DNA from: Tritrichomonas musculus
Lineage: Eukaryota > Parabasalia > Tritrichomonadida > Tritrichomonadidae
Reading direction: 5' to 3'
Assembly (NCBI GenBank): GCA_039105265.1
Contig: JAPFFF010000022.1
Span: 124,001 to 188,000, forward strand
Length of the DNA: 64,000 bases
Shown: positions 1 through 7,487 of the stretch, in pieces
How the letters are laid out: each line of letters starts with the position of its first letter
Numbering within the stretch: position 1 is the first letter of the stretch
Made by a program: the position numbers and the translations under genes
Notes under the pieces: generated by a model
What the model was told of the DNA's origin: nothing
Database searches by the model: none
What the model saw: the letters and a program-made list of their open reading frames with translations, nothing else

Positions 1-143
1 ATTGGTTTAACTCTGTCCATGATTTGCTTTCCAACATCAACAACTTTTGGAATTGCTTTAACTGCTTTCTGAGCAAATGATTTAACTTTACCGCCAATTG
101 ATTTAAATGCGTTCTTGATTTTGTTGAATATACCGACACCCAT
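1..143 (-). CDS. Small basic amphipathic protein, partial (cut by window edge)
   Basis: Reading leftwards from 143, 47 codons are visible, beginning MGVGIFNKIKNAFKSIGGKV. The chain is rich in Lys and Gly with alternating hydrophobic residues, as in an amphipathic helix. It is clearly homologous to the 83-aa protein at 32891-33142 in Maverick B, which also lies head-to-head with the capsid gene. Adenovirus- and Polinton-type virions often carry small membrane-active or DNA-binding core peptides; a role of this kind is inference only. Confidence 0.7.
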   Translation of the reverse strand, partial: MGVGIFNKIKNAFKSIGGKVKSFAQKAVKAIPKVVDVGKQIMDRVKP

Positions 144-192
144 AATTTAATTGATGATAAAAGTGATTTATTTCCTTTTTATTCAATCATAA

Positions 193-2136
193 ATGTTATA
201 CAGAAACGAGAGAGCTCATAATCTTCGCACTGAAACAGGAAACGTTCTTCATGCATTTGAAGAGATGAGAAACATGATTAATGTCAATGACGGTACACGT
301 TCATTTTCATTTAGAACTGTTGACTGTCATGACCAACCAGCTCCATTTCATCAAGGACAATATTCGCAAATAAGTTTAACACATCCTGACCACTTCATCA
401 GTGATATTGATAAAGGTTTCTTAACATTTCACGTTAAATTAGATTTACCATTGAATACAGATATGAGTAAATTAAATGAAATCAATGACCCCAACAACTT
501 GTACAAGCTGTTTGTCGGTTTCAAATCATCAAACCAGTTGTTTGACAGGTTAGAGATTCTTCATAATAATGTCAATGTCGGATACCAACAGAATGAATGC
601 ATTCGTGAGGGGTTCTTGTATTCATCAGTTAAACCAGAAGCCGAGAAGAAACGCCGTCGATTTGTTCATTCATTGTGGGAAAACATTAGCAACTATTCAC
701 AGACACATGCAGGAGTTTATGTTAACTTGAATTCATTTAAGAACACAGGAAGAAGTGAAGTCGAATTTGATTTGAATGTTCCTTTTGATGATTTGCTCGC
801 ATTACAAGCATTTGATTTATTCCCTAATGGAATCATTGGTGATTTATCAATTCGTTTTCAAGTTAGTCCCGCTGGTCTTGTTTGGGCAGTATTAGACCCT
901 TACACAGTTGCTGAAGCAAAAGTATTTCTTGAAGACAATGATTCAATATCGATGGAAGAATTAAACAGACTAAAGGAAATCAAGGCACGAGGACACCTCA
1001 AACATCAATTCACACAAATCGGTAATCAAGCTGTGATACCAGGACCTGGAGACAATCCAGACCCACCATCACCTGAACCAACACCAACGAAATATCAATT
1101 GAAGTATGAAGTTAGAGAACAATACGTATCTGCATCTGGAGGTGATTTCGATGAACTGATTGAAAATTGTTCATTAATATTTAGCTTTACTGATGATGAA
1201 TTTACTGAACTTGGAATTGAAAAGACTGATGATAATAAAGCAATTTGTCAAGCCCATTATACCAAAGAACATGGTAAATTACCTCAACCATCACATGCAG
1301 GTCATGTTTACGTTAACTTTGTATCTAAAACTGAAGCCAACAAGTTGATGAGCGCTCATTATTCAAAACAAACAGCAACATTAACAGTTAATCGAATGAC
1401 CATCACAGCTTGTAAATCTAATATGCAAGGCTTTGGTGTTTGTGAAGCTACAAGACAAGGAATTGAAGACATTTTAAGACAAGGTTTAATCATTCCTTCA
1501 CAAAAAGTTGATTATCATGCTTTTCCAATCGCTCCAGCAGCTAACGGAATCAAGTCAACATTGAATATCCCATTAATCAATGCAACTAATTTATCAATCA
1601 TGTTTCCAAAGCATCATAATGATTTAACTGTCTTTGAAAACCCAGTTTATCAAAACTGTTTCTTGAATATTGGTGGAAAGAACTTCCCAGACGAAAACGT
1701 TTCAACTATTGGTGCACGATTCTTTGAGAATCAATTAACGGCTGGTGATTTAGATGCAATCACTCTTTCATGCACAAAGGAATTTGAGGATTCGATGACA
1801 ATGCCAAAGAATGACGCTAACGGTAAGAGATACAACAACACAATCAGTGATGCAACATCATTTGTATTCAACATTCAAACAGAACGAGCAAGTGCAGGAT
1901 ATTGTTATGACGGACTTGATGGAGGTTTTGGAAACGTTCAGATACAAGTCAATGGGCAACCAATATATACAGGAGATGATGACACATATTTCAATGTTGT
2001 TGAACCAGATGGAACCATTGTCAAACCTCCTCCGACTCAACTTTGGATAACTAGGGACTCTTACTTTAAACTATCACTTGACGGATTGGTTTACGTTGAT
2101 GACGAATCTCCACAAGGAAGTCAAGCAAATGAATAA
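193..2136 (+). CDS. Maverick major capsid protein (double jelly-roll type)
   Basis: 647 aa, close in length and sequence to the 650-aa protein of Maverick B (30891-32843). Pattern of a double jelly-roll capsid subunit: an early strand-rich domain with a FDLNVPFDDLLALQAF segment near residue 200, a linker with an acidic and Pro-rich insert (about 285-305), and a second strand-rich domain ending near residue 640. The start MLYRNERAHNL aligns with MRYRNERAHNL in B, which fixes the initiation codon. It is divergent from the small amphipathic gene, with about 50 bp between them acting as a shared promoter region. The assignment comes from size, position and strand pattern; no profile search was run. 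Confidence 0.8.
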   Translation: MLYRNERAHNLRTETGNVLHAFEEMRNMINVNDGTRSFSFRTVDCHDQPAPFHQGQYSQISLTHPDHFISDIDKGFLTFHVKLDLPLNTDMSKLNEINDPNNLYKLFVGFKSSNQLFDRLEILHNNVNVGYQQNECIREGFLYSSVKPEAEKKRRRFVHSLWENISNYSQTHAGVYVNLNSFKNTGRSEVEFDLNVPFDDLLALQAFDLFPNGIIGDLSIRFQVSPAGLVWAVLDPYTVAEAKVFLEDNDSISMEELNRLKEIKARGHLKHQFTQIGNQAVIPGPGDNPDPPSPEPTPTKYQLKYEVREQYVSASGGDFDELIENCSLIFSFTDDEFTELGIEKTDDNKAICQAHYTKEHGKLPQPSHAGHVYVNFVSKTEANKLMSAHYSKQTATLTVNRMTITACKSNMQGFGVCEATRQGIEDILRQGLIIPSQKVDYHAFPIAPAANGIKSTLNIPLINATNLSIMFPKHHNDLTVFENPVYQNCFLNIGGKNFPDENVSTIGARFFENQLTAGDLDAITLSCTKEFEDSMTMPKNDANGKRYNNTISDATSFVFNIQTERASAGYCYDGLDGGFGNVQIQVNGQPIYTGDDDTYFNVVEPDGTIVKPPPTQLWITRDSYFKLSLDGLVYVDDESPQGSQANE

Positions 2137-2196
2137 AAATAATGATTTAATTTGATGATTAAGTTTTTAAATTGATTTTTTATTTTTGTTTCATAA

Positions 2197-2811
2197 ATGA
2201 CCGAACAAGCAGCTGAGTTTGTACAATTAAAAGGATATGATGATTATGAAATATTGTCTGTTTATCCATTTACAATTAGACGTAAAGACAACCATTATGA
2301 AGTTAAGGAAAGTAAGGATAAAGATGGATATTTAAGAGTTTCATTGAACTGCAAAACATATTTCAAACACCGTTTGATAGCCCGTCAATTCATTCCAAAT
2401 GATGACCCAGAGCACAAAACACAAATTGACCATAAAAATAAAATAAGAGATGATAATCATATTCAGAATATTCGTTGGTGCAGTTCATCAGAGAATAATT
2501 TGAATAAATCAATTCATAACGGTATTCAATATGAATTTGTTGATGATATCCCAAATGAAGCAACGATGATTGATTATTATGAAACTAAACAAGGAAGACG
2601 AGAATTTGAAGAACATAAATATTATTATTATCATGATGATGAATCAAATGAAGATATTTTTTATTGCAGAATCACTGAAAATTTGTATAAAACTTTACAT
2701 ATCAATCAAGATAAAACAGGAAAAAAATATATTAATATTCGTGATATTGAAAACAAAAACGCTAGAATATTTATTAACCGATTCAAGTTTCAACGTAATT
2801 TGATTGAATAA
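2197..2811 (+). CDS. HNH endonuclease (NUMOD4/HNH_3 type) with extra C-terminal domain
   Basis: 204 aa. Residues about 10-45 show the NUMOD4-like start YEILSVYPFTIRRK. Residues about 60-100 carry the HNH core, HRLIARQFIPNDDPEHKTQIDH followed by NIRWCSSSENN, as in homing-type HNH_3 nucleases of large DNA viruses and phages. The C-terminal half (from about 110, VDDIPNEA, YYYYHDDESNEDIFY) is a separate small domain also found alone at 25283-25522 in element C, and weakly at 55986-56293. Preceded by TTTTATTTTTG 10-20 bp before the ATG. Likely a selfish or accessory nuclease that cuts DNA. Confidence 0.8.
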   Translation: MTEQAAEFVQLKGYDDYEILSVYPFTIRRKDNHYEVKESKDKDGYLRVSLNCKTYFKHRLIARQFIPNDDPEHKTQIDHKNKIRDDNHIQNIRWCSSSENNLNKSIHNGIQYEFVDDIPNEATMIDYYETKQGRREFEEHKYYYYHDDESNEDIFYCRITENLYKTLHINQDKTGKKYINIRDIENKNARIFINRFKFQRNLIE

Positions 2812-2898
2812 ATAAATTGATTTCATTAAATAATCATTTTGCTTTGCAAAAGGGAACAAAGTTCCTTCATAAATTAATGCTTTATTTTTGCGATTCAA

Positions 2899-3975
2899 AT
2901 GAATGAATCAATCAACTATCCTTTTAAATCTAAATACAAGTACATCAAAGACACGGGCATTAAAACCGAGCCCTATATTAAGGATTACCAATTGAAGACA
3001 GTAAAGAAACTATCAAAACCTGACTTCTCATTTGAACCGTATGCGTACGAAATTGATATAATGTTTGCATTAAATAAAGCTTATTTAGTAATAATCAATG
3101 TAAACACCAAATACCTAATTGTTGAACCAATTGATTACAAGTCTGAGTATTATGTAATCAAAGTAATTGATAAACTAGTCAATAAAAGAAATATCAGAAT
3201 TGAAACAATTAAATGTGATGGTGAAAAGGCTTTCATATCAAATGCATTCAAAAGTTATTGCAACGGTAGAGAGCGATATCAATCAGACAAACCATCAATT
3301 AAATTCAAAGCTCCTAACAAAATAAAGTTAATCATTGATGATTCACCTTTCACGAATGCACATAAATGTGTTGATGCAGTAATCAGAACATTACGAAATG
3401 CTTTCGGTCAATCACAACAACGAATGACAAACAATGTATTGATGCAACAAACGGTTGAATGGTACAATAACACGCCTCATGCATCTCTTCGTTTATTGAA
3501 TCCTTTATACACATCATTTGACGAAGAAACTGATGAATACCTTGACAAACGACAATCAAAATACATTTATCTAACACCTCAACAGATGCAAGACGACCGT
3601 GACCTTGAATGGCAATACATAAGAGCCAAATCAATGCAATTGAAAGAGATTCAACAAAAACAAAGATTTAAAGGTCTTCTGTCATATAAACCCAAAAATA
3701 TAATACTCATTCACACCGATTACGGAAAAACAGAAAAGAAACATGAAAAGCGAAGAAGAGTGTTCAATGAACTCGCTGAATTCATTTGTTATGAGTCTGG
3801 AAACGTTAAATGTAAACTATTAAATCCTTTACGTCAAACTACCAAAACACAGAAGAATAAAACAATAATAACAGTTCCAATCATGTACACAAAATATGTT
3901 TGTTCATCAATAGATGATTTGAATGATGATTATAAAGTATTCTTTTTGGCTTATAAAACGCAAAATGAAAGCTAA
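2899..3975 (+). CDS. Maverick integrase (retroviral-type, rve fold)
   Basis: 358 aa. The rve core runs about residues 40-210: first acidic strand YEIDIMF (about 53), second acidic site IKCDGEKAF (about 110), then HKCVDAVIRTLRNAFG (about 155-170) and the typical YNNTPHASLR (about 190), which in this family follows the active site. A chromodomain is not obvious; a basic C-terminal part with KTEKKHEKRRR follows. 65 percent or so of the core is shared with the integrase at 34178-35389. Catalyses insertion of element ends, giving the 6-bp target duplications seen in this window. Overlaps the next gene by 11 bp. Confidence 0.9.
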   Translation: MNESINYPFKSKYKYIKDTGIKTEPYIKDYQLKTVKKLSKPDFSFEPYAYEIDIMFALNKAYLVIINVNTKYLIVEPIDYKSEYYVIKVIDKLVNKRNIRIETIKCDGEKAFISNAFKSYCNGRERYQSDKPSIKFKAPNKIKLIIDDSPFTNAHKCVDAVIRTLRNAFGQSQQRMTNNVLMQQTVEWYNNTPHASLRLLNPLYTSFDEETDEYLDKRQSKYIYLTPQQMQDDRDLEWQYIRAKSMQLKEIQQKQRFKGLLSYKPKNIILIHTDYGKTEKKHEKRRRVFNELAEFICYESGNVKCKLLNPLRQTTKTQKNKTIITVPIMYTKYVCSSIDDLNDDYKVFFLAYKTQNES

Positions 3976-4315
3976 ACAAGCAATCACAAAACGATACTAT
4001 CACACACAATCAAAAGATTTTATTCTTCCTGATGATTTCGTTTATAGTCGCAACAAGAAGTATATTGTTGTTCAGTATTGTGGGGCTGTTGTCAATCAAC
4101 ATATTGTCGGTGATTTGATGGTTCATTCAGATATAGTTGAATTCATGCCTTTCTGCGACCATTTCATTATGCTTGCTAACAGAAGACAAACCAAATACCG
4201 TAAATATGAGTGTCTGAACAACACAAAAAAAGAATATCATTTATGGTTTACAGACATGAAAGGAAACGTTATTGAACCCGAATCATTTATATTCAGTTGC
4301 TTATTAATTTATTGA
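3965..4315 (+). CDS. Small strand-rich virion-type protein (jelly-roll-like, possible penton/minor capsid)
   Basis: 116 aa from MKAKQAITKRYYHTQ; this start is chosen because it matches the 110-aa counterpart at 35393-35725. Strongly conserved blocks are YSRNKKYIVVQY, HSDIVEF and MLANRRQTKYRKYE, and the end is FKIWFTD-like plus G-N-x-I-x-P, a pattern common at the end of small viral jelly-roll or fibre-head domains. It lies directly after the integrase in both elements, with overlapping or adjacent ends. Penton or minor capsid is an inference from shape and context. Confidence 0.6.
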   Translation: MKAKQAITKRYYHTQSKDFILPDDFVYSRNKKYIVVQYCGAVVNQHIVGDLMVHSDIVEFMPFCDHFIMLANRRQTKYRKYECLNNTKKEYHLWFTDMKGNVIEPESFIFSCLLIY

Positions 4316-4322
4316 ATTCAAA

Positions 4323-4853
4323 ATGAATAACAATCATTCGCCTCCAGTGTTTGATGCTTTTTTTGGTCCTTCATCATATAAACCACCTGAATACTATCCA
4401 AACACACCAAAATTCGTTAACATCACTGAAGGACCACCCCCGACATGTGATTATTATATTCCTCGCAAATTCAGAAACATAAGAAGCCCGCCACCAACAT
4501 TTAAACAACACCCTGCACTCGAAAGAAGAGTTCGAATAAGAGAGAAGTTATTTGAGCAATTACAAGATGACCCAATATATGAAGTATATGCCAAAGAAAA
4601 ACAAAGACAAGTTGATTCAATAAAAGCTAAACAACGAATCAACAGAATCAAATCATCATTCATTCAACAACCAAACCCTCCTTCACCGTCAATGATTTGG
4701 AATGATTCGAGATATTGGAATCAATTGAGAAACACCGATGAATCACTTGATAAAACTGAAATCACTCCGTTTGATGCTGATTTGAGTCCAACACGTAGAC
4801 TCAACACATCCAAACATCGAAGACCAAAACGCAAAATGAGTGAACAAAAATAA
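4323..4853 (+). CDS. Pro-rich, charged protein of unknown function
   Basis: 176 aa, starts 8 bp after the preceding stop and so is probably co-transcribed. The N-terminal third is rich in Pro and Tyr (DAFFGPSSYKPPEYYPN), the middle is a Lys/Arg-rich helical segment (about 65-110), and the tail is basic (TSKHRRPKRKMSEQK). No domain is recognised. Maverick B has a different, longer protein at the same place (35764-37149), also with a Pro/Lys-rich tail, so a virion or DNA-associated role is possible. Confidence 0.6.
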   Translation: MNNNHSPPVFDAFFGPSSYKPPEYYPNTPKFVNITEGPPPTCDYYIPRKFRNIRSPPPTFKQHPALERRVRIREKLFEQLQDDPIYEVYAKEKQRQVDSIKAKQRINRIKSSFIQQPNPPSPSMIWNDSRYWNQLRNTDESLDKTEITPFDADLSPTRRLNTSKHRRPKRKMSEQK

Positions 4854-4906
4854 AAGCAATCAACATGATTCAATGAATATCATTTCATTTATTTTTATTC
4901 TCTGAT

Positions 4907-7465
4907 TCATGCTTCTTCTTGAAATATATCAATATCGTATCTGTTTACATTACTTAATTGGTCTTTCTTCTGTGCATTTAGTTTTTCCTTATATTCGAGA
5001 TATCCACATTGCTGACCATAGATTTTATCAATCAAGTTATTGATTATTCGATTATATTCTTCTTTATTTTCTCTTATCTCTTCTGTAGGTATTTCAGCAG
5101 CTAATTGAGTCTTTTCAGCCAGTTTTTGGGGTCTCTGCTTGTCAGTCATACTGACATTTACTAAGTATGATAGTATCAATGATTCCATTGATTGAATGAA
5201 AGCGATTGGCATTCCTTCCCAAGCACTCCTATTAGGATTGAATTCACCGCTTTCAAAGTTAATGACCTTTGACAAATTATTGATGAATGTTGTCATTCGC
5301 TTACCAATCATTTGATTGTACTTTGATTTGTTGATTTTCTTCCATGCCAACCATTGAATGTAATTCATTGGCTGACCACCTTTTTCAATCTCTTTCTTGA
5401 CATTGTTATCAAAGTATATACAAAACAGTACATTTGATACTGAAAGGTATGAAATGATTCTTGTTAATGGTTTGAATTGTGAGAATAATTGCCAGAAGAC
5501 TTTCCAAACCTTTGCGAAATAGCTTGACCAATATGATGAAGGGCTTAATCGTTTGCTGACTTTTGGCTTACCTAAACCGAGTTCATTGTGATAGAATTCT
5601 GTATATTTCTGGATGGTTTCATTTGGATTAATAATATATTCACCTTTCTCCCAATCTACGGAATCCTTTGATTTATTGAATTGTTCATTGAGCCAAACAT
5701 TGAACGGTTTAGCTTTCCTTTCTTCTGCTGATTTGACAACTGTCTTCCATACTTTCTTATAAGGAGAAGCAAATACAAGTTTATAACCGTTTATGATTTG
5801 TGGCACTCCTTTCTTATCAACTAATACAATATCATCAATCTTATCTCCGTTCAGGTCTGTTATTGCTTCACCATTTGGGTCCATTCCGTTTGTAGGAAGT
5901 AAACGATATTTTGGTTTTCCGTCTTGGTCAAGATGTGTATGACCGTAAATTGTTGCTTGGTCTCTGGTTGAGGCAGCAGGAATGTATTTGATTCTGTAAT
6001 TACCATTAATGATTAAATCAAGGAAGTTTTGTTTATAGTATGTTGAACTCTTGGCGGGTGATTGAATGTTAAGGTTTGTGAAATCTCTATCAATGTTTTC
6101 AAGAACGGTTGGGGCATCTCTGTCCTCGCGTTTGCCTCTTACTGTTGCTGCTTTAGCTTTTTTAATTAAAGCATTAATTTCATCATCGGTTATTTTTTGT
6201 GCAAATGGATTTCCAGGTTTAAATATTTTTTGATTAAATTCAACTTTATCACCATCAATGAACTTGCCATGCTTCTTTGGTTTATTTGCTTGTTGAGCGT
6301 AATCAGTGAATGTTTGATTGAGGTCATCACCATCTTCTCTATCGAAAACAAATGACTGCGAAAAATCGTCTGCGTCTGTCATGACTCTTTTAGATGCTGA
6401 AAAATTATTAACAACATCATTTGGTTTCACAAATGGGATTGGTTTCATTGATGGTGGTTTGATTGGTTGTATGACATCAGAGCCTTTGATAGGTTTTTTA
6501 TTAATGATTGTGTCAAACACTCTGAAGAATGATGATAAGCCTGTAATTGATTTTTGTTCATTGGTTATATCAATGTTTCTCTTCATCTTGTCTCTGATAA
6601 TTTCAAGTGTTTGATGTAATGCATCAACGTTTTCCTTTGCTTGTTCATCAAGTTTGTTTTGTGGTTTCTTTGCTGCTTCATAACATCTTGGTAGTACATT
6701 GAGCCATGGTTGATTATAGCCTAATTGCTTGAGCAATTCAATGTCATCATCTACCAAATCATAAGGAGATAACAACAAGGCTGATAGGTTATCTTCCTCC
6801 TCTTCTTCTAGTTCTGGGAAGTTGAATGATATTGATGGTAATGAATCATCTTGCTCCAAAAAACTTGTATTCAGTAATTCATCAGAATCACTCGGAGTTA
6901 TGCGTTTTCTTCTTGGTGTTCTTCGTTTACTGCTGTCAGGTGTTGGTTCATGTATACTTGTTCTCTTTCTTCTTCCTTTGGTGGCTTGTGGTGTTTGACT
7001 CTTTCGTGGTGGTTTGATGGGTGATGAACGAAAACCATCAGAGCTATAATTTAAATCATCGTTGACAACAATATTGAAGTAATTGATAATTGTATCAAGA
7101 CTTTTTTTATCTGTTGTGTACTCTTTTAAACTAAGGAATCGATTGCCTTTACTTTTAATACCTGCATTGATTTTGTTCATCAATGAAACAAATCGACGAA
7201 ACTTGACTTTCATTTCACGAATCTTTCCGACACTTCTTCCTGTATATTCATTGTTTTGTATTTGATACAACAAATTAATTAAATCATTGGGGTGTTCTAG
7301 TTTGTATGTACTGAGAAACGTGTTCTTAAAATAATCTATCGGGTCCTCTAGTTCTTCATCATCATCAGGTTTAGATACCTCACTATCAAATATAGTTTCA
7401 TCATCAATATTACTCAAATCTAATTCAAAGCTATCAGATGAATTATTTTTATCTTGTTTTGACAT
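4907..7465 (-). CDS. Large putative virion protein (852 aa), unknown family
   Basis: 852 aa on the minus strand, divergent from the fibre-like gene with only 22 bp between start codons. N-terminal about 230 residues are acidic and Ser/Lys-rich with two basic patches (PRKSQTPQATKGRRKR; SSKRRTPRRKRI). A middle stretch near residue 540 has DLNGDKIDDIVLVD followed by GVPQIINGYKLVF, resembling calcium-binding DxNGDxxDD loops. The last 200 residues are helical and aromatic. No homologue is seen in Maverick B in this window. Size and position beside the fibre suggest a structural component, but this is a guess. Confidence 0.55.
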   Translation of the reverse strand: MSKQDKNNSSDSFELDLSNIDDETIFDSEVSKPDDDEELEDPIDYFKNTFLSTYKLEHPNDLINLLYQIQNNEYTGRSVGKIREMKVKFRRFVSLMNKINAGIKSKGNRFLSLKEYTTDKKSLDTIINYFNIVVNDDLNYSSDGFRSSPIKPPRKSQTPQATKGRRKRTSIHEPTPDSSKRRTPRRKRITPSDSDELLNTSFLEQDDSLPSISFNFPELEEEEEDNLSALLLSPYDLVDDDIELLKQLGYNQPWLNVLPRCYEAAKKPQNKLDEQAKENVDALHQTLEIIRDKMKRNIDITNEQKSITGLSSFFRVFDTIINKKPIKGSDVIQPIKPPSMKPIPFVKPNDVVNNFSASKRVMTDADDFSQSFVFDREDGDDLNQTFTDYAQQANKPKKHGKFIDGDKVEFNQKIFKPGNPFAQKITDDEINALIKKAKAATVRGKREDRDAPTVLENIDRDFTNLNIQSPAKSSTYYKQNFLDLIINGNYRIKYIPAASTRDQATIYGHTHLDQDGKPKYRLLPTNGMDPNGEAITDLNGDKIDDIVLVDKKGVPQIINGYKLVFASPYKKVWKTVVKSAEERKAKPFNVWLNEQFNKSKDSVDWEKGEYIINPNETIQKYTEFYHNELGLGKPKVSKRLSPSSYWSSYFAKVWKVFWQLFSQFKPLTRIISYLSVSNVLFCIYFDNNVKKEIEKGGQPMNYIQWLAWKKINKSKYNQMIGKRMTTFINNLSKVINFESGEFNPNRSAWEGMPIAFIQSMESLILSYLVNVSMTDKQRPQKLAEKTQLAAEIPTEEIRENKEEYNRIINNLIDKIYGQQCGYLEYKEKLNAQKKDQLSNVNRYDIDIFQEEA

Positions 7466-7487
7466 TGTTTAGTTTCTAATAAATTGA
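7466..7487. promoter_or_regulatory. 22-bp divergent start region
   Basis: Only 22 bp (TGTTTAGTTTCTAATAAATT, then GA) separate the start codons of the 852-aa gene (minus) and the fibre-like gene (plus). Any promoters must overlap each other or lie inside the coding regions. Confidence 0.5.
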
